A DNA stretch of 64,000 bases from Shewanella insulae. Its GTDB lineage: Bacteria > Pseudomonadota > Gammaproteobacteria > Enterobacterales > Shewanellaceae. The position numbers and the translations under genes were made by a program. The notes beneath the pieces are model-generated. The model did not search any database. It was not told the DNA's origin and saw only the letters and a program-made list of their open reading frames with translations. Location: positions 1 through 64,000 of the forward strand of contig NZ_WRPA01000010.1 of assembly GCF_009831655.1 (NCBI RefSeq), read 5' to 3'. Positions 7,010 through 14,446 of the stretch are shown here, piece by piece (the first letter of the stretch is position 1; each line of letters starts with the position of its first letter).

Positions 7010-9007
7010 ATGAAGTTGTTCAAAATGAATGTTATCACGCTGTCGATAATGGCGGTGTCAGGCTCAGCGATGGGCGCCGATTTTGGTGTGGGTAATGCCA
7101 ACCTGTCATCGGTGAACCAGAGCAAATATGAGTGTAAACGCTGCGGTGACAGTAACGGTTACCAAGGCAGTATCAGTGTGTCGGTGGGCTACAACGATAT
7201 CAGTGATATCCATGCTGGTAATGCGTTAGGCACTGCAGAAGATGGTGCCATTGGTGCGGTGAGCGGTGATGTGCGTTACCAAGGTGAATCAGGTTATCGC
7301 GGTCAGCTGCAAGCTCATCAGTTAGGGATGGACAACGGCTTTTTAAGCTTAAGTGCCGGTAAAGCGGATTTGTATGAATTGACGTTTGATTACAGCAACT
7401 TAAAGACCTACCAAGCGGGAAATGTGCAAAGTCAGCTGTGGCACAACAACGGCATGTTGACGCCGAGCGTGAGTGTTAACCAGTTTGATTTAGCCCTTGA
7501 GCGGGAAAAGATAGGCCTAGGTTTTGATTATGGCCGCGACTTTTATCGCGCATCAGTGAGATTTAGCCAAGTAGGCAAAACGGGGCATCAATCGAGCAGC
7601 ATTGTGACGCCAAGTCCAGTGAACTTTGGTTTACCGGTGGATGCAACGACCCGTCAGTGGGATGCAGGCTTAGCGCTTAAAGGTGACAACTGGATAACCG
7701 AGTTGAGCTACATGGGCAGCTTTTACGAGAACAACATCAATCACTTGAGCTTACCGCATCTTAATGATGTGTTCACTGCCAGCCCAGATAACCAAGCTCA
7801 CCAAGTGTCACTGGCGGGTCAATACCAGCTCAACCGCACGGTGATGAGTGGCCGTTTAGTGACCGGCCGGATGATACAAGACGATGACCTTATCCAGATG
7901 AGCGGCAACCCGCTGCAAAGCTGGGATGGACAAGTGGACACCTTAGACGGTCGCTTGGCATTCACGTCAATGCTGACAAACCGCTTACGTCTAGGTGGTA
8001 GTGTGGATTACAGCAAGCGCGATAACAAAAGCTCAGTGGCGGAGTTTGCCCAGTATAACTTCAACAGTGTTACTGGTGCCTTTAGACAAAACACCCCAAG
8101 GGATTACGAGGGTAACACCTACAAGGTGAACGCCAGTTATCGCATTGCCAGTGGTTATCGTATTCAAGCTGGTTATGACCGCAAAGAGGTGGAGCGCAGC
8201 TTCAGTGAGCGTGAACAGACCAATGATGACAGCTTGTGGATGAAGTTTAACGTACGGGCGTTTGACAATTTCAACATCAACCTAAAAGCGGAGCACGCCA
8301 ATCGAGGTGGCTCTGAGTATGAAGCAAATGCACTGACTTCATCTGAGCAAAACGCGTTGATGCGCAAGTACTACTTGGCTGACCGCAAACGTAATGCGGT
8401 GGAGTTGAGTGTGAACCATAGCCCGGTTCACTGGATGAGCTTAGATATCAATACCTGTTATGCGAAGGATGACTATGACAAGACACAAATCGGCTTAACG
8501 GAATCGGAAGACTACGGCTATGAAGTGAGTGTGAGTTTGCAGTTGAACAAGCATGTGAATGCTTATGGTTTTGCGGGTCAGCAGAGGATTAATTCGACAC
8601 AGGCTGGGAGTCAATCATTTAGTAAGGCTGATTGGTATGGAGATATTGAGGATGACTTTACCAATATCGGTGCAGGCTTGAATTATGGCGGTTTGATGCA
8701 GAACAAACTGATGTTGGGGCTGGATTATTTGTTTAGTAGTTCCGTGAGTGACACCTATGTGACAACAGGGGTCACGCGGCCCTACGGCGATTACTACAGC
8801 TATAGCCATAGCGCGAGTGTGTATGCGGACTATGCGGTCAATGCACTGATGGCGTTGAAATTGAGCTATCGGTATGAGCGTTACTACGACACCGATGCCG
8901 CGGTAACGGATATAAACAGTATTCCAGGTTTAGTGACCTTGGGGGACATCAATCATGACTATAACGCACACCAAGTGATGTTGTCGTTTAGCTACAAATT
9001 GCGTTAA
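7010..9007 (+). CDS. dmsF: Outer-membrane beta-barrel DmsF (MtrB/PioB family)
   Basis: The 665-residue protein has a signal peptide (cleaved after SAMGA) and an early CKRC pair (residues about 43-46), typical of MtrB-like decaheme-associated barrels. Repeated alternating strands end in a terminal aromatic-basic strand (LSFSYKLR). In MtrA-MtrB complexes the barrel sheathes the decaheme cytochrome and connects periplasm to cell surface. It lies 11 bp after dmsE with GGAGA before its ATG. The cysteine pair in the mature N-terminus supports the family rather than a generic porin. Confidence 0.92.
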   Translation: MKLFKMNVITLSIMAVSGSAMGADFGVGNANLSSVNQSKYECKRCGDSNGYQGSISVSVGYNDISDIHAGNALGTAEDGAIGAVSGDVRYQGESGYRGQLQAHQLGMDNGFLSLSAGKADLYELTFDYSNLKTYQAGNVQSQLWHNNGMLTPSVSVNQFDLALEREKIGLGFDYGRDFYRASVRFSQVGKTGHQSSSIVTPSPVNFGLPVDATTRQWDAGLALKGDNWITELSYMGSFYENNINHLSLPHLNDVFTASPDNQAHQVSLAGQYQLNRTVMSGRLVTGRMIQDDDLIQMSGNPLQSWDGQVDTLDGRLAFTSMLTNRLRLGGSVDYSKRDNKSSVAEFAQYNFNSVTGAFRQNTPRDYEGNTYKVNASYRIASGYRIQAGYDRKEVERSFSEREQTNDDSLWMKFNVRAFDNFNINLKAEHANRGGSEYEANALTSSEQNALMRKYYLADRKRNAVELSVNHSPVHWMSLDINTCYAKDDYDKTQIGLTESEDYGYEVSVSLQLNKHVNAYGFAGQQRINSTQAGSQSFSKADWYGDIEDDFTNIGAGLNYGGLMQNKLMLGLDYLFSSSVSDTYVTTGVTRPYGDYYSYSHSASVYADYAVNALMALKLSYRYERYYDTDAAVTDINSIPGLVTLGDINHDYNAHQVMLSFSYKLR

Positions 9008-9037
9008 TCGCAAGCAGTGAACTACGAGGATAGAGAT

Positions 9038-11584
9038 ATGGAACGTAGAAGTTTTCTAAAAATGAGTGCAGCAATTGGGGCAGCGGCAACAGTATCTGGG
9101 TGTAATAGTACTTCCAAAGATGTTGACGTTGTACCGCCTGAACTGCCAGATAGCACTGGAGAATCTATAAATTGGTCAGCTTGTCTTGTCAACTGTGGCT
9201 CAAATTGTCCGATTAAAGTTTTCAGTAAGGATGGAATCATTACCCGTATTGAAGCGGACCATGAGACCACAGACCAATATGGCGTCAACCACCAGGCAAG
9301 AGCATGCCCAAGAGGGCGTGCTTTAAGACAACGGACTTACGCTACTGACAGGTTGCGTTCGCCAATGAAACGAGTTGGCAAGCGCGGGGAAGCCAAATTT
9401 GTGCAGATAACTTGGGAACAAGCTTATTCTGAAATCGCCGTAAAATTGCAGAGCATTAAAGATAATTACGGCCCAGAGTCGATATACATGCACTATGGTA
9501 CTGGAGCCTATTATGGCTTTTCATCTAATAATGCTACTTGGGGCCGACTACTTAACTTAAATGGTGGCTTTTTAGATCATCATTGGGACTATTCCTGGGC
9601 GGGGGTTTACGCTGCTTGCATGGCCACCTATGGCGATCAGTGGGACAGTATCGGTGGTAGTTCATTAAGCGAGATAGAAAATTCAGATTTATTTGTGGGA
9701 TTTGGTTTTAACCCGAATGAAATTCGTATGAGCGGCAGTGGTGAAGGATATGACTTTGTCAAAGCACTCGAGAATAATAACAAGGGCATTAAAGTCTGGA
9801 TGGTTGAACCACGCTACACAGATTCTATGCGCGGTAATGAAGACGAATGGTTGGCGATACGCCCCGGAACCGATGCAGCGTTGGTGGAGGCTGTCATTTA
9901 TCAAATGATAAGCAGTGGATGGGTCACGCAAAATGTACAAACATTTTTAGACAAGTATGTCGTTGGTTTCGATCGTAATTCGTTAATTAATACTAAGGCA
10001 GCTTTAGCGTTGAGCGCCGATCCTTATATTGCTTCCCATGCTCAGTATGTCGACCCAGACCAAAACTATTTTGACTACATCATGGGCCAGGGCGTATTTG
10101 CCAGTGAAGGAGCCAAAACCCCCTCTTGGGCAGCCGGTGTTTGCGGTATTTCTGAACACAAAATTAATCAGCTGGCAACGGCCATTATGTCATCTGAAGC
10201 ACCATATATTTCTGCAGGAGCAGGAATTAGCCGTCATGCTAATGGTGATCAAGCAACAAGAGCTGTGTATACCTTAGCTATCATGACTGGAAAAATAGGC
10301 AAAGCGGGAGTGAATAGCGGTGCTATGCCGACCAGCTATAGTTTTGGCGTTGCCGGTATGCCTACTGGAGTTAACCCTGTCGATGTCACTATTCCTGTGT
10401 ATACATGGTCCGACGCGGTGGTGCGCGGTAAAGAGTTTACGGGAACAACTGACGGGGTGCGCTTCAAGGCTAGTGGCAGCCAAGAGCGAGTCGATAATAA
10501 TCCGGCGGCGTTGGGCACCAACATTAAAGCCATCATTAACTGTGCTGGGAATGCACTGGTTAACCAACATTCAGACAGTAATGGGACGGCGCAGATCCTT
10601 CAAGACGACAGTCAATGTGAACTGGTGATTGTGAGTGATTGTTGGATGACGCCGTCAGCGAAATTTGCCGATTATCTGCTTCCCGATAGTACTTGGTTGG
10701 AATCAGTTGACTATGCCAACGATTCATATGCTTCCGGTCAAATGGCTTATGCTACCTTTATGAGTACATCGTTAAAGCCATTAGGCGAGGCACAATCTAT
10801 GTATGATATATGTGCTGGTATTGCTAAGGCGATGGGCAAAGAGTCTGAATTCACTGAAGGCCGGACAGGTCTGCAGTGGTGTGAAACTCTCTATCAACAA
10901 ACTAAAGCGATGAATCCAGATGTGGAGATGCCTGATTCATACGAAGAGGCGCAAAAAGTCGGTGTATTCCGTAAATATATGCCAGCTTCGGTTATCGCTT
11001 ACCAATCATTTATCCAAGATCCAGATGCTAATCCAAGGCCTACCATCTCCGGTAAGTTTGAGATTTTCTCCTTATCGCTAGCCCGTAAAGCGGCAACATG
11101 GACACTGCCTGAAGGGGATAAAATTACACCTCTGCCTCAGTACGTTGTGACCTGGGATGGATTTGAAGATCAAGAGTCTATCGATGCCGGTTTCTCACTA
11201 CAGTTATGTGGTTACCACACTAAAGGACGCACTCATTCCAGTTATCATAATGTGGCTTGGTTACGTGAAGCAGTAGAAGATGCTGTATGGATGAATCCTA
11301 AAGATGCCGCTACTCGGGGATTGGCAGATGGTGATCTCGTGCATGTGTATAACGACAGAGGCTCAATTGAGTTACCTGTAAAACTAACGCCAAGAGTGAC
11401 ACCGGGTGTTTGCTCCTTAGGTCAAGGCGCTTGGTATAAACCCGATACGAACGGTAAAAAAGGCCCCTCAGGACATGTTCTTGATGTTGGTGGGTGTATT
11501 AACACCTTAACTAAATATCATCCTTCACCTGTCACAAAAGGGAATCCACAACACACCAATCGTGTTCAGGTCGTAAAAGCTTAG
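9038..11584 (+). CDS. dmsA: Extracellular DMSO reductase catalytic subunit DmsA (molybdopterin, lipoprotein)
   Basis: The 848-residue molybdopterin oxidoreductase starts with a twin-arginine signal (MERRSFLKMSAAIGAA) ending in a lipobox-like TVSGC. It should be exported folded and lipid-anchored, as in surface-exposed Shewanella DMSO reductase. A cysteine group (CLVNCGSNC, then ACPRG) forms an N-terminal [4Fe-4S] site. The rest spans the bis-MGD domains up to the C-terminal dinucleotide-binding domain. The ATG at 9038 is preferred over 9017 because GAGGA precedes it and the twin-arginine motif then starts properly. It reduces DMSO to dimethyl sulfide as an anaerobic electron acceptor. Confidence 0.93.
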   Translation: MERRSFLKMSAAIGAAATVSGCNSTSKDVDVVPPELPDSTGESINWSACLVNCGSNCPIKVFSKDGIITRIEADHETTDQYGVNHQARACPRGRALRQRTYATDRLRSPMKRVGKRGEAKFVQITWEQAYSEIAVKLQSIKDNYGPESIYMHYGTGAYYGFSSNNATWGRLLNLNGGFLDHHWDYSWAGVYAACMATYGDQWDSIGGSSLSEIENSDLFVGFGFNPNEIRMSGSGEGYDFVKALENNNKGIKVWMVEPRYTDSMRGNEDEWLAIRPGTDAALVEAVIYQMISSGWVTQNVQTFLDKYVVGFDRNSLINTKAALALSADPYIASHAQYVDPDQNYFDYIMGQGVFASEGAKTPSWAAGVCGISEHKINQLATAIMSSEAPYISAGAGISRHANGDQATRAVYTLAIMTGKIGKAGVNSGAMPTSYSFGVAGMPTGVNPVDVTIPVYTWSDAVVRGKEFTGTTDGVRFKASGSQERVDNNPAALGTNIKAIINCAGNALVNQHSDSNGTAQILQDDSQCELVIVSDCWMTPSAKFADYLLPDSTWLESVDYANDSYASGQMAYATFMSTSLKPLGEAQSMYDICAGIAKAMGKESEFTEGRTGLQWCETLYQQTKAMNPDVEMPDSYEEAQKVGVFRKYMPASVIAYQSFIQDPDANPRPTISGKFEIFSLSLARKAATWTLPEGDKITPLPQYVVTWDGFEDQESIDAGFSLQLCGYHTKGRTHSSYHNVAWLREAVEDAVWMNPKDAATRGLADGDLVHVYNDRGSIELPVKLTPRVTPGVCSLGQGAWYKPDTNGKKGPSGHVLDVGGCINTLTKYHPSPVTKGNPQHTNRVQVVKA

Positions 11585-11598
11585 AGGGGTAATTAAAA

Positions 11599-12276
11599 AT
11601 GACACAGGAAACACAATTAGGATTCTATTTTGATAGCAGCAAATGCACAGGTTGTAAGACTTGTCATATTGCCTGTAAAGACCGCATGGTGGGTAAGACT
11701 CGCAGTCAAGATGACGTGGTAAGAGCTGGCGTGTCGGCACTGCCGGGTATGCTCTGGCGCAGGGTCTATGAATATGGCGGTGGCTCGTGGGCGCAAAATG
11801 GCGATAACAGTTATGAACAAGATGTGTTCGCATATTATGCTTCTATTGGCTGTAATCACTGTTCTGAACCCGTTTGTGTAAAGGCCTGCCCGACAGGGGC
11901 AATGCACAAACGCAAAGAAGATGGCCTAGTATTAGTGCAAGAATCGCTTTGTATTGGATGTGAAAGTTGTTCTCGAGCCTGCCCTTACGATGCCCCTCAA
12001 ATTGATGTCGAACGTAAAGTCATGACTAAATGCGATGGTTGTTTAGATCGCTTAAAGGAAGGCAAAAAACCAATTTGTGTCGAAGGGTGCCCGTTAAGAG
12101 CACTAGATTTTGACACTATGGAAAATTTGCGAGCTAAGTATGGTGAAGGAGATGGCCACTTTGCCCCATTACCTTCACCATCGATAACTTCACCTAATTT
12201 GATTGTTAAAGCGGCCAAAAAAGCACAACCATCCGGTGCTGGCAATGGACGCATCTTGAATATCAGAGAAGTTTAA
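11599..12276 (+). CDS. dmsB: DMSO reductase iron-sulfur subunit DmsB
   Basis: The 225-residue ferredoxin-like protein has four cysteine groups: CTGCKTCHIAC, CNHCSEPVCVKAC, CIGCESCSRAC and CDGCLDRL...CVEGCP. They give four [4Fe-4S] clusters, as in DmsB/PhsB-type electron-transfer subunits. It has no signal peptide and is expected to travel with the Tat substrate DmsA. It lies 14 bp after dmsA and passes electrons from the decaheme cytochrome to the molybdenum site. Confidence 0.93.
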   Translation: MTQETQLGFYFDSSKCTGCKTCHIACKDRMVGKTRSQDDVVRAGVSALPGMLWRRVYEYGGGSWAQNGDNSYEQDVFAYYASIGCNHCSEPVCVKACPTGAMHKRKEDGLVLVQESLCIGCESCSRACPYDAPQIDVERKVMTKCDGCLDRLKEGKKPICVEGCPLRALDFDTMENLRAKYGEGDGHFAPLPSPSITSPNLIVKAAKKAQPSGAGNGRILNIREV

Positions 12277-12288
12277 TTAAATCGCCAC

Positions 12289-12315
12289 GGGCGAGTATTA
12301 TCTCGCCCTTTCCTT
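12289..12315 (+). terminator. Hairpin between dmsB and dmsG, likely attenuator
   Basis: GGGCGAG (12289-12295) pairs with CTCGCCC (12302-12308) around TATTAT and is followed by TTTCCTT. The imperfect T-tract suggests partial termination or 3'-end protection. That would keep the chaperone genes at lower level than the structural genes. Confidence 0.6.
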
Positions 12316-12341
12316 CAATTTCGAAAGCGAATGAGTGTGCT

Positions 12342-12998
12342 ATGACAAATGAACAACTGCTAGATATGCAAGCCATTGCCAATGTGCTTCATTCGGTGTT
12401 AACCCTCTATCCAGAGACAACATTGATGGAGACCTTTAAAGAGCAAGGCATTGCAGAAATTTGGCCACGCTTGTCGGGAACCGATGCTGAACAGGTAGGG
12501 TTAACTGAGATCAAAGCCTACCTTGATGCTTGGAACGACGATGAACAGACGATAATTCGTCTTAAACTGGATTACGGCAATCTGTTTTATGGCCCAGGTA
12601 CGCCCATCGCACCTCCTTGGGGATCGGCTTACCTTAGTCCGTCCTTGCTACTCAACGATGCGAGTACGATAAGACTACAACAGTTTTATCGAGACAATAA
12701 CATCAACCTTACAATTGCCAGTAACGAACCCGTTGACCACATTGGGCTGATCATCGCGGTATTAGCATTTTTGCTTGGTCAACTGAGTGAGAAGCCCAAT
12801 GAAACTTTGACAAGAAAACTGATTAATACATTGCTTGCAGAACACCTGTTACCTTGGGCAGACAGATGCTTATTACTAGCTTATGAGCATGCAGATACTA
12901 GCTATTTTAAAGGCTTTTCAACACTTGCGCGGGACTTCTTAAATTATCTATCGGTTGCCTTTGATATTGAGCCTAAAAAATTGGCCATATATCGTTAG
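12342..12998 (+). CDS. dmsG: TorD/DmsD-family molybdoenzyme chaperone DmsG
   Basis: The 218-residue all-helical protein carries the TorD-family signatures: FYGPGTPIAPPWGSAYLS (residues about 86-103) and EPVDHIGL (E-P-x-D-H) at about residue 128. Such proteins bind the twin-arginine leader of their partner and hold it until cofactor insertion. Its place after dmsB and before dmsH matches the dmsEFABGH order known from Shewanella, so DmsA is the expected client. Confidence 0.88.
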   Translation: MTNEQLLDMQAIANVLHSVLTLYPETTLMETFKEQGIAEIWPRLSGTDAEQVGLTEIKAYLDAWNDDEQTIIRLKLDYGNLFYGPGTPIAPPWGSAYLSPSLLLNDASTIRLQQFYRDNNINLTIASNEPVDHIGLIIAVLAFLLGQLSEKPNETLTRKLINTLLAEHLLPWADRCLLLAYEHADTSYFKGFSTLARDFLNYLSVAFDIEPKKLAIYR

Positions 12999-13009
12999 GG
13001 AGATACAGG

Positions 13010-13468
13010 ATGACTTTTGTTCGTTCCTTAATACATCAGTGGAATAAAGCTCAGCTCGGCCACAGCTTGAAGTTAAGTCTCAGAGACTGTGACCAAATAA
13101 GGCAAGTATTTAATGGTGCAACTCACTTAGAAACAGTAACTAACCTTATCGCCGCTTTAGTCTACAGTGAAGGAACGCCTGAGTGGCTGTGTGAACCGAA
13201 AAACATCCAAGGAGATATGCCAATACTAGGTAGTGAGTCAATTTTACATTGTCTGTTTATTGCTAGTCGATTGATGTTCGTTAAAATCACCAAAGGGGAA
13301 GAGTTGACGCAAGCTGAACGGCTAATCTTCACCTTAGCTAGACTATGGGTTAATCAAAGTGAAATTGAGCTGCAAAACCATATGTTAGGTCGATTGATAA
13401 GGCAAATTTGTTGTCAAGTTGATTTAATAATGCTAAGTCGCAGAGTTAACACCAAAAGTATGGTTTGA
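13010..13468 (+). CDS. dmsH: DmsH-like small protein of the dms operon
   Basis: The 152-residue protein has no signal peptide or membrane segment and lies 11 bp after dmsG, with GGGAG before its ATG. The sequence is helical and polar, with a segment TLARLWVNQSEIELQNHMLGR near the C-terminus. Position and size match DmsH, the last gene of Shewanella dms operons, whose role is not well defined. An accessory or maturation function is likely. The name rests on gene order rather than a recognised domain. Confidence 0.7.
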   Translation: MTFVRSLIHQWNKAQLGHSLKLSLRDCDQIRQVFNGATHLETVTNLIAALVYSEGTPEWLCEPKNIQGDMPILGSESILHCLFIASRLMFVKITKGEELTQAERLIFTLARLWVNQSEIELQNHMLGRLIRQICCQVDLIMLSRRVNTKSMV

Positions 13469-13991
13469 AAAGCGGATTAGTGGAGGTTGTAAATTAACAA
13501 ATCACCTTGCCAACCAAAAGAATGTTGCCACCAACTACACATAAAATTGTACTGAATACGCTTTCTTATTTGTCTCTGTAACATTTGCATTATGAGCGCG
13601 GGAATTTTGTTTTTTGTTATGTCACCAAAAAGCATATTTACCTACGGTATTATGAAAATCGCCACTTGCCTCAAATGCAATCGTACGTGAAGACTGTTGT
13701 TTGAAGGAAAAGAATGAGTTGTTTCATAGAGAACTTCTTAGGCAAAACCTTTTAACCTGAACGGTCATGACTAATTAAGGATTTGTCTATCAATACTGAA
13801 CAATTGAATAGACATAATGGTCTATTGACTTTCATATTTCTAATCTCATCATAGTCGCTGCAAAAGGAGGAGAACATCACAATAAGCATGGTCAAACTAG
13901 GTATAAGTTATTGATTGCAAAGAACGCAGAAAACGCAAATTATGGTAAAAGAACACAAATTACCGCTGTATACAGACACATCAAAATCACG
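13469..13991. other. Non-coding region between dmsH and the island boundary
   Basis: About 520 AT-rich bases carry no supported gene, RNA or strong terminator. A Shine-Dalgarno-like AAAGGAGG occurs near 13863, but no convincing coding frame follows it. It may be remnant DNA at the end of the mobile element. Confidence 0.4.
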
Positions 13992-14019
13992 ATTAACACC
14001 TTAAAATCAATACCTTACA
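13992..14019 (+). repeat. Tandem 14-bp repeats next to the attachment site
   Basis: ATTAACACCTTAAA (13992-14005) is followed at once by ATCAATACCTTACA (14006-14019). They differ at four positions, and the pair ends 10 bp before the tRNA-Pro fragment. A third copy is at 2993-3006 upstream of xis. Tandem repeats this close to an att core resemble arm-type integrase sites. This is inference from arrangement. Confidence 0.45.
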
Positions 14020-14029
14020 ATTAAATCAC

Positions 14030-14082
14030 GCACTGTCATGGGGTGTCAGGGGTCGGAGGTTCGAATCCTCTCATACCGACCA
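14030..14082 (+). repeat. 3' fragment of tRNA-Pro(GGG): attachment-site duplicate
   Basis: The fragment contains the anticodon loop ATGGGGT (anticodon GGG), the variable region GGGGTC, the T-arm GGAGG-TTCGAAT-CCTCT and the acceptor strand CATACCG-ACCA of a proline tRNA. The D-arm and 5' acceptor strand (expected to begin CGGTATG) are missing. One T-T mismatch sits in the anticodon stem. It is therefore not a functional tRNA but the duplicated 3' end left by integration of an element into a tRNA-Pro gene. A minus-strand open frame over this region is spurious. Confidence 0.85.
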
Positions 14083-14092
14083 AATTATAGAA

Positions 14093-14117
14093 AAGCCAGC
14101 TGACAAGCTGGCTTTTT
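14093..14117 (+). terminator. Orphaned terminator of the original tRNA-Pro gene
   Basis: AAGCCAGCT (14093-14101) pairs with AGCTGGCTT (14106-14114) around GACA, followed by TTTTT. It starts 10 bp after the CCA end of the tRNA fragment, where a tRNA terminator belongs. This suggests the tRNA gene originally ended here before the island displaced it. Confidence 0.8.
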
Positions 14118-14446
14118 GCTGTCTGGGATTTGTTGACCGAAAATACTTCTGCTTCAATTATTGCCTCCCAGGTTCGCAACCTAAAGACCAATCTCCAACC
14201 ATCCCATAATTTTTCAGATTTTCTCGCCAACACCAAGTAGTACAAAGCGTTCCCTAACGCGAACAAGCAACGCCTGCAACCACAAAAGAGTGATAATAAA
14301 CATTTGGTTAGCATTTAACTAGCGATTCACTTACACTTCTATTAATGCCAGTTAAGGCCGCTTTTCTGGGTGGTCAATGGGTGCCGGCGATAATGAGATA
14401 GCCAGCAATATCAGCGCCTTCGATGAAAGATTAGGGAAGAATGTAA
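14118..14446. other. Intergenic region upstream of the diguanylate cyclase gene
   Basis: No gene is supported in these 330 bases. The minus-strand frame that runs through the tRNA fragment is an artefact. The promoter of the following gene should lie here; no near-consensus element stands out. Confidence 0.4.

Larger units (their letters stand above)
1..14082. mobile_element. Right part of a genomic island ending in a tRNA-Pro fragment
   Basis: The right boundary is a 53-nt 3' fragment of tRNA-Pro(GGG) at 14030-14082, directly followed by a tRNA-type terminator. Inside are an excisionase-integrase pair (3125-4556), small unknown genes, a Crp/Fnr-like regulator and the dms operon. The 3' end of an integron-type integrase sits at the left edge. 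The composition is more AT-rich than the chromosome to the right. Integration at a tRNA normally leaves the intact gene at one end and a 3' fragment at the other. The orientation here puts the intact tRNA-Pro to the left, outside the window. Whether the integron integrase belongs to the same element cannot be decided here. Confidence 0.6.

Noticed and set aside
14036..14314. Minus-strand 92-codon open frame ending VGMRGFEPPTPDTP
   Set aside because: It is the antisense of the tRNA-Pro fragment and its terminator. This C-terminus is a well-known artefact of tRNA-overlapping frames.
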